NCBI RefSeq assembly: GCF_001632365.1
Contig: NW_024468521.1
Location: 248,001-312,000 of the forward strand
Length of the DNA stretch: 64,000 nucleotides
Source: Laetiporus sulphureus 93-53
Lineage: Eukaryota > Basidiomycota > Agaricomycetes > Polyporales > Laetiporaceae
Reading direction: 5' to 3'
Numbering within the stretch: the first letter of the stretch is position 1; every line of letters begins with the position of its first letter. Below the pieces are notes generated by a model, which did no database searches, was not told where the DNA came from, and saw only the letters and a program-made list of their open reading frames with translations. Below are positions 12,820 to 25,297 of this stretch, piece after piece. Position numbers and translations under genes: made by a program.

Positions 12820-13224
12820 ATGCCGTTCACCGGTTCAGACATTTGCAAGGTGCGCACTAATACCTGTTCACTGTAAGACTCGCCACTGACGGCGTCATCT
12901 ATGACAGATCATGTCAGTCGCTCTCGTTGCCCCGCCGACGCTATGTGGCGTGCTAATTTGACGATCTTTTAACAGCTTTGCGATCTTCCTGCCGCCTGTT
13001 GGTGTCTTCTTGGAGAGAGGTTGTGGCGCCGACCTCCTCATTAACATTCTCCTGGTATGTGCTGTCTCCTTCTCCGTCTTTCTCCGGTTGGCTCACAAGC
13101 TGTCTTAGACATGTCTGGGTTACATGTATGCGTATCCCTCGTTTATCGCAGTTGACGAAGAATTGACTTATCTCTCCTCAGCCCGGGTATCATCCACGCG
13201 CTATACATCATACTCAAGTATTAA
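12820..13224 (+). CDS. PMP3: PMP3/SNA-type plasma-membrane proteolipid
   Basis: 57-aa hydrophobic protein of the PMP3/UPF0057 family, which in yeast affects plasma-membrane potential and cation tolerance. The family signature is evident: start MPFTGSDICKII, LPPVGVFLERGCGADLLIN in the middle, end GIIHALYIILKY. Exons are 12820-12849, 12908-12912, 12976-13054, 13109-13125 and 13182-13224. The second exon is only 5 nt (ATCAT), and it is needed to restore the invariant Ile-Ile and the frame. Two transmembrane segments flank the conserved GCGAD loop. All introns are GT-AG and 54-63 nt long. Confidence 0.95.
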
Positions 13225-14013
13225 GACGCAGATGCTCGGCCTTCGTCATGAGTGGTCATGACAAAGAACTTTTGCTTCCACATCGTCACGTCGTCTTACA
13301 TTCCTTAAAGTAGGCCTACACGGACCCCGTCTTTCCTGGTAATGAAGTACTGTAATACATACCCTTCATTGTCTGATTTGACATCTGTTGTCTGACCCGT
13401 CGTTGAGTCGTTCTCGAAGTAAACATTTTGTCGGCTTCGGTCGAGTCTGAGTTCCTCGTATTACCGGGGCATAAATGTAACGCGATTTTCGCGCAGGGGA
13501 CTTTGTCTCCTTCGATTCCGTACCATCTTCGTTAGCATTCCCTTCTCCTGTCACCGACGTCATTTGCTCCATTACCCCAATGCTCCGCTATGTCGGCGCT
13601 TACACTTGCTCAAGCGCCCGCTGGACAGTCTCTCGAGGAAGCCTCTGAGATATGTCCATCGCCGACGCCTGAAGCAGGTCTGAGCCTCTGAGCCTCGACT
13701 ACAGCAGGCGTAGCTGTGTAGCTATCTTGCTTGTGAATACTCCTGGATGAGGTGTACAGAAATTGCTACGCTGTTGGATTTGATGATATGGAAATAGTCT
13801 ATACGTTCGATCGTTGGAGAGATACATTCACCATCGACACCAGTTATAAGATTCATATATTACATGCAGTGAGTCTTCTGGCTATGGACCCACGGGGAAT
13901 GTGCGTAAAATCGGCGGCGGGACAAGTGACTGATCTCGAAGACCTGCCTAAAGCGGCCCGGGTTTGATCGATACACGATCGACCTGCTTTCATCCGTATT
14001 GCATGGCTTGGAC
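13225..14013. other. Intergenic stretch between PMP3 and the Nudix gene
   Basis: About 790 nt. No gene, tRNA or repeat was recognised; it presumably holds the PMP3 3' end and the promoter of the downstream gene. Confidence 0.4.
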
Positions 14014-15309
14014 ATGGCGCTGCCATCGTCTGCTACACCGCGCAGCTTCCTGGACATCCTGAACGTTTGCGATAACTACCGAATCAACTCAGACGAACCT
14101 CTCGCAACCTGGTGCCTCTCCCCCGAGCCAGGTTCTCCTGCCATTGGGCTGTTGCGCCCAGAAATCGTCGAGCACTTGAGACGCGAGAATGCACGAGAAG
14201 GGCACTCTCCACCATGGGTCTTCGAGTTGCGCGGAGGAAAGGTGCATGTCAGCTTCTCTGTCGAACTACGGAACGCGGCGGCACGCACTCGTGTCATGAA
14301 GGGGCTTTGCGAGCGGTGGCGCGACGAGGGGCTGTACGCAGACGTGATCGGCCCGCGCAAGTGGCGGGGCGAGAAGTACCCCGTCTACCGTGACCCGTTC
14401 GGGCGACATGACGCGCCAGCACACGACAGTGACGCTGATAACGACGACGACGACGGGCGGAACTATGCGTTTATGATGGAGCGCGCTGCGTGTGCGCTCT
14501 TCGGCGTCGTGACCTACGGCGTGCACATGACTATCTACGAGGAGGACCGGGACGAGGACGGCCTCCCGACGTCCTGCCGCGTGTGGGTCCCGAAGCGCGC
14601 GAGGACCAAGCAGACATGGCCGGGCTATCTGGACAACACCGTCGCGGGCGGTATTTCCTCCGGCCTCGGGGTGTTCGAGAGCCTCGTCAAGGAGTCGATG
14701 GAGGAGGCGAGTCTCGCGGAAGGGATTATACGAAGGCATGCACGTGCCGTCGGCACCGTCAGCTATTTCTTCAGGTGAGTAGCGGCGTCGGGCGTGAGAT
14801 GACTCGCTGATGCATATACAATTCGGCAGGACAGGGGCAGGCAGGCTGCAGCCAGAGGTCGAGTAGGCGCTATTTGTCCCCTTGCTTGATCTCCCAAGTC
14901 CGACAGTACTATGTCGCAGGTACCTTTATGACCTGCGTGTGCCCTCGGGCGCGGATCGGGATGCCTACAAGCCCAAGCCCCTCGATGGAGAGGTCGAGTC
15001 GTTCGAGGTTAGCGCGAGGCGCATACAGCCTGCCCAATTCTTTTCTGGATCTAACAGCAACTTGAACTTTTCTGCCTTACAGCTCCTCTCGCTCGGAGAA
15101 GTGGTCACTCGCATCCGTGCAGCTCTATTCAAGCCAAATACCGCCCTCGGTGCGCCCTATCCGCGCGCAATCTCTACGGTATACTGACTTGTTCTGCAGT
15201 GCTCTTGGACTTCATGATCCGCCACGGGTACCTCACCCCCGACGAGGAGCCCGACTACCAGGAGATCGTGACCCGACTGCACGGTAGGTTCGATTATGAC
15301 AAGTGGTGA
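14014..15309 (+). CDS. Nudix hydrolase with N-terminal DUF4743-type domain
   Basis: Resembles the eukaryotic Nudix family often labelled thiamine-pyrophosphokinase-related (DUF4743 plus Nudix), whose studied members hydrolyse damaged thiamine diphosphate analogues. The long first exon (14014-14774) holds the N-terminal domain (FLDILNVCDNYR, ending near YPVYRDPFGRH) and a Nudix-like core. The Nudix box is recognisable but divergent: GGISSGLGVFESLVKESMEE, with the usual Arg-Glu as Lys-Glu. Later exons encode RTGAGRLQPEVEYLYDLRVP and end with LLDFMIRHGYLTPDEEPDY. The intron near 14863 starts within GAG|TAC; reading through would stop at once, so splicing is required. The upstream in-frame TTG is not used; the first ATG is at 14014. 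Confidence 0.85.
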
Positions 15310-15730
15310 CCTGATAGTACGATAGACGTAAGGTGGGAACGCTTCGGCGGGCAGGATTCTTCAGCTAAAGGCCTCGGCATGGGATTTGCACTTCCTAAGC
15401 TCGCTGCATAATAGACATGCGCTATCCATAATTATCTACGTCAAAGGCAAACCTCCACGCATGAGCGGTTTGTGGTGCTGCTGTTGTTTAAGGCCTTTTG
15501 TCAATGAGCTCCTGGAGATCCCTCCTCCTTTTGTCGGCCGCTCAACGGGCTCTATACGGTCTATGTGCTCTGGAATATGAGCATGGAGCATGGATTGTAT
15601 TCGACTGACGTGGGACTGCGCCGCTGCGGAAAGCATGCACTCCTAATGAACCTCACTTGTACAGATTTGTTTGGAGGGCCGCGCTGAGGAGACATCTTTT
15701 TGCATACAAGAGGGAAAAAAAACAACAGTA

Positions 15731-15801
15731 TGCACTAAGGGGGAATCGAACCCCCGGCGGGTCGATGGCAACGACCCAGGTTACCACTACCCCATTAGTG
15801 C
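15731..15801 (-). tRNA. tRNA-Gly (GCC)
   Basis: The minus strand folds as a 71-nt cloverleaf without intron: acceptor GCACTAA pairing with TTAGTGC, anticodon loop TTGCCAT closed by GGTCG/CGACC, and T arm GGGGG-TTCGATT-CCCCC. Discriminator is A. A run of eight A on the plus strand at 15715-15722 is the Pol III terminator (T8) just downstream. It sits between the Nudix gene and SFM1. Confidence 0.95.
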
Positions 15802-15910
15802 GATAATTTCTTATGACGATCAGAAATATACATCCTATCCATGACAAAGATGGTAAGTTTGGTAGCTAGCCGGCGCCTCGCAAATGCCACAGATTTGAAA
15901 CGGTTTCACT

Positions 15911-16954
15911 ATGACCGACAGATTCACATATGTCATTGGTATGTACACGAGCAATCAAAATGCCATTCGATTAATCCGCCGAACCAGAGCATATGGAGGA
16001 AGATGAAGAGACCTCCAAGGCGATCCCAAAGTGGGTAGAGCTGGAGTATATGGTCCTCGGCCATCCTGATCCACCTAACATGCGGTTTTGCTCATGCATC
16101 TGTCCAGCATATGCGCACCCTCGCAGGCCCAGATGCGCGTGTTAAATTCACGCACCTCTCTCAACCATCGTGCAATACATTGTCGTCTCTATTTTCAAGC
16201 GGAAAGGATGGACCCGGTTTCGCAGAGGCATCTGCACACTCCTCACCGGTGTTGGAGCTGATGAAGTCTGCCGATGTTCCTATGGAAAAGGTTTGCCTCT
16301 TGGATCCTAAGGCAGAAAAGGAAATATCACCCGAAGACGGCGACGGCCGCTTTGCATGGTTCCTGTTCGGCGTGAGTGCGCAAGATTCCGACATCTAAAA
16401 TCAGGCCCATAGATGGCGTTTTTGATAATTCTGACAGGGAATCCTGGGTACGTTAATGATATCTGCAACGGATCCATGCTGAGCTCGCATAGGCGACGAC
16501 CCACCCCGCGACAGAACGTCGGAGCTCCGCGTGCTAGGGTTTCCTACCAGGCACCTGGGCCCTGTACAGATGACAACCGATACAGCTCTTGGAGTCACGA
16601 AGCTTGTAGTGCAGGACAAAAGTATGATTTCTCCGTGCTTCTTTCAGACCAACGGAGCGACTTACAGGTCCATATTTTAGTTCCACTACGCAAAATTCCC
16701 TTCGTTGTATGTCACTCCGTTTTAGCGGAGATGCGACAGACTGAGCGCAAGTGTTTCTAGGATTATCCGACAATAACGTTCAATGCAAAAGAGAGCGTCG
16801 AAATGCCGTTCCGTGAGTTCGAGGCGCTAGGCGTCGATTCGTCTGTTAACAATGTTTACTAGGGTACATTGCGGACGATAAGAAGGAACCCATACTACCG
16901 CCGGGCATGCAGGAACATCTTCAGGAAGATCTCAACAAAAGTTTCGACTTCTAA
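15911..16954 (+). CDS. SFM1: SPOUT-type protein arginine methyltransferase SFM1
   Basis: Member of the SFM1/DUF431 SPOUT family; the yeast enzyme methylates an arginine of ribosomal protein uS3 (Rps3). Spliced protein begins MTDRFTYVIEHMEEDEE and includes KWVELEYMHMRTLAGP, VCLLDPKAEKEISPEDGDGR, FLFGGILGDDPPRDRTSELR, LGFPTRHLGPVQMTTDTALG, IPFVDYPTITFNAKESVEMP, and ends EDLNKSFDF. These are the family's conserved cofactor-knot segments. One exon is only 10 nt (GGAATCCTGG, about 16439-16448), bridging FLFGG and ILGDD. The donor after LEYM (GTCCTC) is weak. It converges with ATG1; 270 nt separate the stop codons. Confidence 0.92.
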
Positions 16955-17224
16955 AATATGAACACTGTTAGATAGATTGCTGTAGTCATAATGTAATGGA
17001 GTGCAGGTAACACACAAAAAATGTACATGCAAATAATACAAGATATGGCCAAGTGTGCGCAGATACGAGAGAGAGCATGTAACGCGTCCGCAAAACACAG
17101 TACAGAGATCCACAGAGACGAGAAGCAAATGAGAATACAGAAGGAGAAGACGTGAACCCATACATGAGCAAATAATACAAAAGTGCACCGGAATCTATCA
17201 ACGTGGAGGTGAGAAGACGGTATG

Positions 17225-20200
17225 TCATGATTGGTGCACGAACGACGGCCGCCGTGAGTTGGACTCTGTTCGCTCCGCAGGCAACACGGGCACCTCCCAG
17301 GGTGGTGGGTCGCGCGGGACGTCGTCCAGGTTCTTGTCCAGGCGCGCATCCTTCAGACGTTCTCGATCATTCATGCCCATCCGCACGCGACACCGCACGA
17401 GGCGTAGCTTAGTGCGTTTGATCCCTACTCGAAAAGTCAGTGTCGGGAGGTCAGAATATATGCACGGCGGAAGCCCACATGTGGCAATGTCAGATGCGTG
17501 ATACGCACAAGTAGAGATTGTCTCCCGGTCCTCGTCCATGAATGGGTTGTCCTTCTGTAAGAGGTCGTGTTGTAGGGCATACAAGCACCACAGCGATTCT
17601 TCATACAGTTTCTCGCATTCATCCGGTGAAGTAGCTTGATCAAGTAGCTCCTTCCGTGCCGCAGTACGACTCTGCAACACGAGTCCATCTTAACCATCTA
17701 AGCGAGCGGCAAATTCAAGTGCGCAACTTACCAGCATCAGCGCTCGGTCGTACACTAGCTGGTCGAGGAACGTCGGTGGGCCCGTGTACTGTGCAGGAAG
17801 CCATGTCTTGACAAGCGCTGCGCGATCATGGCACTTCCTGAAATGCTCTTCGAAGTACACCAGCGCTACAGCACCGTCAGATCCCCTAGAGCAGTGCGAA
17901 CCGACGGCAACGCACCTTCATCAAACCCTTCGCTCATCTCACACTCGCCATCCGGATCGCGCATCCGCAGGTGCTCGTAATAATTGCACAGCTTCGTGAC
18001 ACCGTTCTGTGAGAATGACATAAGCAGCATGTACAACGCAACGCAAGTCATCGCATTGTATTCTGCTTGAATGTCCGCATTCTTCCGCTTCGCTGCATGC
18101 CTCTCTGGCTCACCCTCTCGCCTGCTGAACTTGGATGGATCAGGCAGAGGCTCTGGCACATTAATGATCATTTAGCAGGGGAAATCACTGACTGTACAGC
18201 ATGGGGACACTCACTCTGTGGCACAGCCTTGACATATTCATACATCTCATCCGCCCAATGTGTCAGCACGTCCGTCTTCTGCGCAAGCTCCTCCAGCGAC
18301 GCAAGCAGCTCATCCTCCATTGGATCGCGTTCGCCGCCAATCTGCAGGCCAAGTGCCTGGCCCCGCCCCGAGAGAATGCTCTGCCGCCGCGATGACGGTG
18401 TCGACGGTGTATACTCGCGATAATACGGAGACGACCGCGCGCCGGAGGAACCAAACAGCTTCTTGGACGCGAGGTTCAACGCACGCGTGAGCGCGTTCGA
18501 GGCCGTCCGCCCGCCGATGCTTGACGGCGAAGAGGAGAGCGGCGGCGGCGCATTCGGATTCGGCGGTGGCGGGAACGTCGTGTTCGCGCTCGCCGGTGAA
18601 GGTGCTCCCGAGCTCGCATAATCATTTCGCGGCGAACTGTCGACCAGCGGTGACGGCGTAGGCTGCATTCGCCGGTCACGAAGGGGTCTCCGGCGGGCAG
18701 TGCTGATTTCTGTGAGCAACGCAGAGGGACCGTTTGAAATGACGTCAGCTGCGCTATGCGAGAGAGTCTTACCGTCGACGGCGCGGTTCATCTCGACCAC
18801 CTTTCGATCACCCACTAGGACGTACTCGCGTCGAAGCATCCCGTCCTCTTCAGTCTCCCCCGGTATAGGACCCTCCGTAGACGACGGCTTGGGTAGTGTT
18901 GACGACTCTCGGCGGGGAGAGGCACGAGGCGACCTCGGAACTTCGACGATCCCTGTTGGACTACGCGTGGCATCAACATGGCATGCAGAAGTAAAGTTGT
19001 TCGATATATTACCTAGCGCTGGAAGAACCATCTTGTGGCGGAGTACCGACGATCTCTCGCTTCCTGAAGTTGAACTTACTAGGAGGGATCATCGCTTTAG
19101 GGTCGAGTACTTCTGGCGGGATGACCTTGTGGTGCTCTGGGATCACCGGCCGCCCATCAGACGTGTACTCAACCTCGGGCTCATCAGGCCACACTGGGGG
19201 CTCCGGCGCCGGCCTAGGGAACTTAGACTTTGCTAGGGCGGTGCTCCCGAAGAAATCTTCAAAGCTGCACCGTTCGGCGGGAAGGCGCTTCAGCAGCCCG
19301 CGAATGAGCTTCTTGACATCACTGGGTACCGGCTTAACCTCTTCCCCGGCACGCGGGTCCTCGTCGGGGAACTTGATGCCTTTCGTGTTGTCAATCTTCT
19401 TGATGAGCTCAATGTGGTTCGACGCGCGGAACGGCGGCTTGCCGACCGCCATCTCGTACAGCACCGCACCGACCGACCACAAATCCGCCTTGGCATCATA
19501 TTTCTCGTACCGCAGAATCTCCGGGGCCATGTATAATCTGCAGACGCATGAGATGAAATGATATTAAAAAGGCTGAAAAGCATACGGCGAGCCACAGAGC
19601 GTCTCCGCCATCATCGCTTGGGGCAGCGATCGCGCAAATCCGAAATCGGCGACCTTCAGGATGGGAACACCAAGCGGGTGACCTCGGGCCAATTCGTCGG
19701 GTGCAGCGGGGTTCAATAACAAATTCTGGATCAGGGTAAGAAACGATCACATTGTGAACGCTGCACAGAGCAAGCGTACCTGGGGCTTGATGTCTCTGTG
19801 AATGAGGTTTCGTTGGCGCAGGAACTTGAGTGCTCGGGCTACATCTTGTTTGAGTAGGAAAGCATTTCGAGTGAACTGTGGCGCTCACCTAATTGCCGCA
19901 GAAAACTACGCACAACGATCTCGTCGAGCCCTCCTGTCCGTGGATGTGGGTAGTACACTGGCGCGGCGCCGGGAGACGGGATATACTCTAGTCCTTCTAC
20001 CCTTCCACGCTTCTTGATGTAGTTGGAAAGGTCTCCACCGGCGCAATATTCGATTATGAGGTAAATATTTCGTTCTGCATGCTGTGAGGAGTTCGGTCAA
20101 GCCCACAACTACATTGAACGAATCACGTACGACAATGTCCAACAACCTCGTGATATGCCTATGTGAGAGTGTCTTCAGGATCTCAATCTCGCCCTTCAGG

Positions 20201-20485
20201 TTGTCGAATAGCTTTGGACTGAGGCCGGCTCTGCTGACGGTCTTGATAGCAACTTGTCTGTGTGTTTGCTATGATCGCCGGTCATGCAAATCGGACGGGT
20301 GCCATGGTGCCACTGATCGTGCTGCTCACCTCGTGATACCCTCGATAAACGGTAGCGAAGCTACCCTTGCCCAAGTCGCTTACGATGACATATGGCTTGA
20401 CCTCATCGTCTTCGACCCGTCGGGTCTTGTCTGAGCTGTTGCCTAGTGCAGCATTCGCAGGCGACGGTGCGGCAGATGGAGCCAT
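17225..20485 (-). CDS. ATG1: Serine/threonine protein kinase ATG1 (autophagy initiator)
   Basis: Minus-strand multi-exon gene starting [18 protein letters not shown] at 20485. Kinase domain motifs appear in order: glycine loop [35 protein letters not shown], catalytic [32 protein letters not shown], and [21 protein letters not shown] Ser/Pro-rich linker follows (about 18350-19000, with [18 protein letters not shown]), then the C-terminal helical region that in fungi binds Atg13 ([59 protein letters not shown]). It ends FVHQS with stop at 17225-17227. Overall length fits basidiomycete Atg1. The protein initiates autophagosome formation downstream of TORC1. Exact borders of several introns were not fixed. 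Confidence 0.95.
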
Positions 20486-22033
20486 ATCGAGCCTCGGTGA
20501 TGGTGTTCCTCGAGTTTACCAGCCTTAGAGTGTGTTGAGTTCTAGTAGGAAATCGCGGAATCCCATTACAGCGAGCGAGTACTGGACGGAGCTGGGACCG
20601 ATGGCTGGGTTACGGACATGATCGTGTTTGGGCAATGTGGTCACGGTGCGAGCCGGACCTAGTTGAGCCGCATGGATCAGTTCGGCCTGTAGTCGTTCTT
20701 GTCCAGTCTCGGCTCAAGTCATCGTCTGTCAGCCAATCGGAAGCGTGGATTTATTACGGTTCGGTTTCTGCAAGTCGAGTCGCACTTGTTAGTCAGCGGA
20801 GCTAATTATATGTTCACTGGCTCTCTCTGTTTCAAATTCACCAGTTACAGGTCAAAGACTACAATTATGGCCCCGAAGATGACTCTCCGCCTTCGTGCTC
20901 AGCTCTCAGTGATGCGCGAAATTCGCAGAAGCAAGTGATGTCGGCTGCAGCGCAAGCAGCATTACAAGGGACGGTTCTGCCGACGAGTTATCGGTGTTGC
21001 TGGTGACGCGGTTTACGTACTCCGATGCACTGGTAACACCACCAGTGATGGCACATATGGTCCAGATATCACGTTTGCCATCTCATCGTCCCCATATAAA
21101 CGGTAATGCGTGCAGAGGTAAGTGAGTGAAACATCCATGTTGTGTCTTCGTCTTTTGTTCATATACCGTATCAAAAGTCAAAAGACCGAAGAGTTTCCTG
21201 AAGACTCACAATTTCATTATTCGCACTTCTGAGATGAAATGAAGATCACCGGCGCTCCAAAATTGGTCTTCTCTTCCTAAGATTGCGTCTCCCATGCTGC
21301 CTCGGTGCATCAAACATCAAACTTTGCCAATGCGTTGGGCGCCCAAAGGGATGGTTCTTGTCGTCTCTTCTGTACCACGCATTGCCCTTGTGAAGCCTGG
21401 ATTCAAATTATTCGACTTTGGACGATATTATCTTTGCGTATCTAGAGAACGTAGACGACCAGGCGTTCATGTAAACGTGCAAGGAGCGATTCAACCGTCC
21501 GAGTCTTACAAATCTCCACCGGAATCTTGCTGGATGTGAACCAGGGTTATATTGGATCACGTTTGGTGGCTGCTCAGCCCTGATGTGCAAGACTGGATAG
21601 GAATACCAAAGCGGTGAGTATAGATCGAATACGTTCATGTTCGTCCATTAGAAGAGATCGGTGCTCATAACAGGATTGTCACGTATGAATGTTGTCATTC
21701 ACTTGATGTCGACACCGGCGACCCTACAACGATATCTCCAATTTAGCAAATCGGTTAGTCATTCGTTCTTGTACTTCGACGATAGACTCGATCAGCAGTG
21801 GAGAATCGCGCGTTTGGTCGTTGATGACCCACATTTGACTCCGTTCTCCACACAGCGCTCCGTGGCATCGACTTTTCTACTCACTCAGTCGCTCGTGCCA
21901 ACTGGTGACTTGTGCTAGTGTCCGCAGGCTTCCTTGCATCGACATCATTTACAAATTGACATAAATATTCCCCCCTTTCTTATAATCGGTCTCGTCCCCT
22001 TTCGTTTCTCCTTCCTACCTCAAGCTGCCTGTA
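20486..22033. other. Intergenic stretch between ATG1 and AKR3
   Basis: About 1.5 kb. It should contain the ATG1 promoter and the promoter of the next gene, with a TATA-like ACATAAATATT near 21958. No coding sequence recognised. Confidence 0.4.
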
Positions 22034-23618
22034 ATGTCCCAGTCTGACAGTCCCGTCACAAGATTCTGGGCTCCTCCTCCAGAGCCTGCGACGAAGCTCG
22101 GGCGCCACCGCCAGCTTGCACCTCTCGCAGGTGTCCATGTTTCTCCCATTTGCCTCGGGGGCCTCAGCCTCAACCTCGGAGGTAAAGTGGTCGAACTCGG
22201 CCTCGAAGGTTTAGACAAGGAGAAATCTTTTGAGCTGCTCGACGCCTTTCACGGAGCGGGAGGCAACTTCATCGACACCGCGAGCAACTACCAGGATGAA
22301 ATGTCCGAGAAAATCATCGGCGAATGGATGGAAACGCGTGGGATCAGGGATCAAATGGTGATTGCGACGAAGGTATATGATTCTGGGATTGCTCCATCCG
22401 AAGCGTGTAATGATGGTCTACTGTTGCAGTATACGGCTAACATCAAGCGTACCGCCAACTTGCTCCAGAAGACACACTACGTGGGAAATAATCTCAAGTC
22501 TCTTCACCTCGCCATCGAAGGGTCTTTAAAGAAACTGCGCACGAGTTACGTCGATATTCTCTACTTGCACTGGGTATGTGCCTATGTACAACCATTATTA
22601 CGGAAGCAAGCTCACAACCACGCTATTTTATTGACAGTGGGACTGGTGTTGTGGAGTTGAGGAAGTTATGAATGCCTTGCACAACCTCGTGGTCCAGCCT
22701 GAGAGCAAGGTGCTCTATCTGGTATGTCACGCATATGATCTCCAAGCTTTAACCAGCTCACCAGCACGATAGGGAGTCTCCGACACGCCTGCATGGGTGG
22801 TTGCTGAAACACATATGCGCGCCTGATCGGAAGGACCCCTTCGTTGTCTACCAAGGTGCTTGGGGCATCCTGCAACGGGATTTCGAGCGAGAGGTTATCC
22901 CTTTGTGTCGTGCTCAGGATATGTGCCGTCGATTCTCACATGCGCGACGAGACGTATCCGCCAGATGATGCCCTTCGCTCTTTCAAGGTATGACTATTGC
23001 ACCATGGAACGTTTTAGCTGGGGGAAAGATCCGCTCAGATGAAGAGGAGGAGCGAAGACTCCGGACGGGAGAGAGAGGTGGGTCAAATGCATCTCCTTCG
23101 CTATCTGTGCCTGATATTGACATTGTCGTATAGGTCGAGCGACCTTCACCAATGGGTGGATGCGCACGCCAGAGGAGAGAAAGGTTTGTCAGGCGCTCGA
23201 GAAAGTGGCCAAAGAGGTGGGCGCGAGGAATATTACCGCAGGTATGTTCACCGCGATCTTAGTATGGATTGGCTGTAGATGCTGATGGTACGCACAGTCG
23301 CGATCGCCTATGTCATGCAGAAGACGCCATACGTGTTTCCCATCATTGGAGGCCGCAAGATTGAGCACCTCATGGACAACATCCAGGCACTCGAGATTGC
23401 GCTCAGCGCTGAACAGGTCGCGTACCTCGAGAGCGTCTTGCCATTTGACAGCGGCTTCCCTTACGATATAATAGTGCGTTCTGCTCCTTTACTCGTGGGG
23501 CGCGCGCTCACGAGAGATATAGGGCAACGGTACGGACTATCCGCGCCCATACAAATCGGCAGGCCACTTCGACAGGTGGCTGCTTCCACAGGCCATCTAC
23601 CCCGTTAAGCAGAAGTGA
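22034..23618 (+). pseudogene. Aryl-alcohol dehydrogenase-like aldo-keto reductase, copy 3, broken (AKR3)
   Basis: Paralogue of AKR4/AKR5 with recognisable exons throughout: start [20 protein letters not shown], tetrad residues in [16 protein letters not shown] and LHW, and intact 3' exons ending YPVKQK. Two lesions are seen against AKR4. First, GCAA is missing after 22808 in the exon encoding [12 protein letters not shown], shifting the frame to a TGA at 22824-22826. Second, the donor of the next intron reads AT (22919-22920) where AKR4 has GT. Another difference, a 6-nt insertion near 22700, keeps frame. If transcribed, it would yield only the N-terminal half with the cofactor and catalytic start. 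The intact downstream exons suggest recent inactivation. Confidence 0.85.
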
Positions 23619-25180
23619 TGGCTTTGTGGTGATGTTCGAATTGCCAAAGTGTATTATTCGCCTCGTATAAATGATCCTTTCTGAAGTTGTACAAGTGCCA
23701 TCCGTCTCGACTATTCGCTCTAGAAGGGAGCTATTTCCCAGGGCATCGTCTCACGCAACATTGCAATCAAGCTATCCGCTACTCTCCATTACCGCCCCAA
23801 TTGTCCCGGATCATTCACGAACCCTCACGTGGCAGACGATTGTTCAATTCTAGTACACTCTTCGTGATCAAAAGGAGCTGGTAGCTTGGGAACCGTGATA
23901 TTGTTTGCACGTGGCTCGGATTGTGAATTAGATCGGTATGTCGCACGGGCAATAGAGAGTCTACTGTTTGACGCACAGTCGCTAAAAACTCTTGACCTCA
24001 CCTCGCTTCTTCATTTTTTCATATGCCGCCGTTAGCAACAACCAGGAAGAGTCACGCGCTCTGCCACGACCGCAACATGCCTCATGCATTAGGGCGACAT
24101 TCCTCTGGCATCTGCAAGCTTGATTCTCCTAAATTCACTATATAGTGCAACGTAGCACAATGTAGCCACTGGTGGCATTAATGCCACAATTTCGACTCGT
24201 GGATAGCTGACGGATTCTCCGGAAATAACACCCACCTTGTTCTCGTATTCGAGAGCGTTGCCAATGTCCCCCCTCATGTATTACCTTGGTCGGATCCAGC
24301 TCCTCTCACGGGCACATGGAGCATCACTTGCAATTCCCACGCGGAGTGTTAACCACTGGGCGCTCCGAAATTGATAGTCTCAGGCCTTCAAAGCTTCAGG
24401 CCTTCAGGTCCCATCATGCCATCCCGCCGCGTCATGCGTAAACGATGGGGATGGCTTCTGACATTTCCTACTGTCGGCTATTCCGCTTAAGGTGCATGGT
24501 CTTGGCTTCATGTACGAGCTCTTTCAAGATATTCTGCTCACAAAGAGTTAGGCATAGCCGAGAGCTCATCGAAACCGGCAAGAAGAGTCCTGCTCAGGGT
24601 GAAGGCAAGGTACTGTGACTCTCGCAATCGTTTCAACCTTGTAAATGCAGCCTTCGACACTGGCACGAGGCGGACTTCTACCGCCCGAGTCTTACAAATC
24701 TTGAATAGAACCTGCGTCTGTGCCGTGAATGAGAGTCACGCGATCGGTGCAAAGGTCGGTCCTACTGAGCCTCCGCCAGGGACTCCGGAAGCGAAGGTAA
24801 GCGTTTATAGTAGACGCGCAAATCATTTTGTTTTGAGCCTTTCGGAGGGCCTTTCACGCCGCAAGTAACCCAAATACTACAACATTAACCGCATAAATGC
24901 AACCCAAGACCACTCGCGCTCCGTTGATTGATCAGCTTGTCTGTTCCACTTCGAAACACTGTTTGATGATATACTGCGCCGAGGTAGCGCAGAAAGAGGC
25001 GCGAGGGTGCTTGTCACTCAGAAATTGAATCTAGAATTCGTTGAGCCGCTCGACAAACATCAGACCCACATCCGCTCCGTCCGTATCATAGCAATAGTAT
25101 GACGCCTACACACCTCCTTACCCTAGCCTCCATGCCGGACACTGACGCGTCCAGCTATACGTAGGCTTCCGCACATAAGC
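23619..25180. other. Intergenic stretch between AKR3 and AKR4
   Basis: No gene recognised. The right part (about 24960-25180) is similar to 27370-27760, upstream of AKR5, with shared blocks such as CAGACCCACAT and CTCCGTCCGTATC, so it belongs to the duplicated AKR4/AKR5 unit. Confidence 0.5.
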
Positions 25181-25297
25181 ACCATGCATGAGTAATGCCA
25201 CTCGTGGTGGGTTTAAAAAGCCTAACTTCTCAAACACGGTCATCCTCACCCCTCCTCATCCTTCTTGCCCACTTCTAACTGCCTGCGTTTTGCCACC

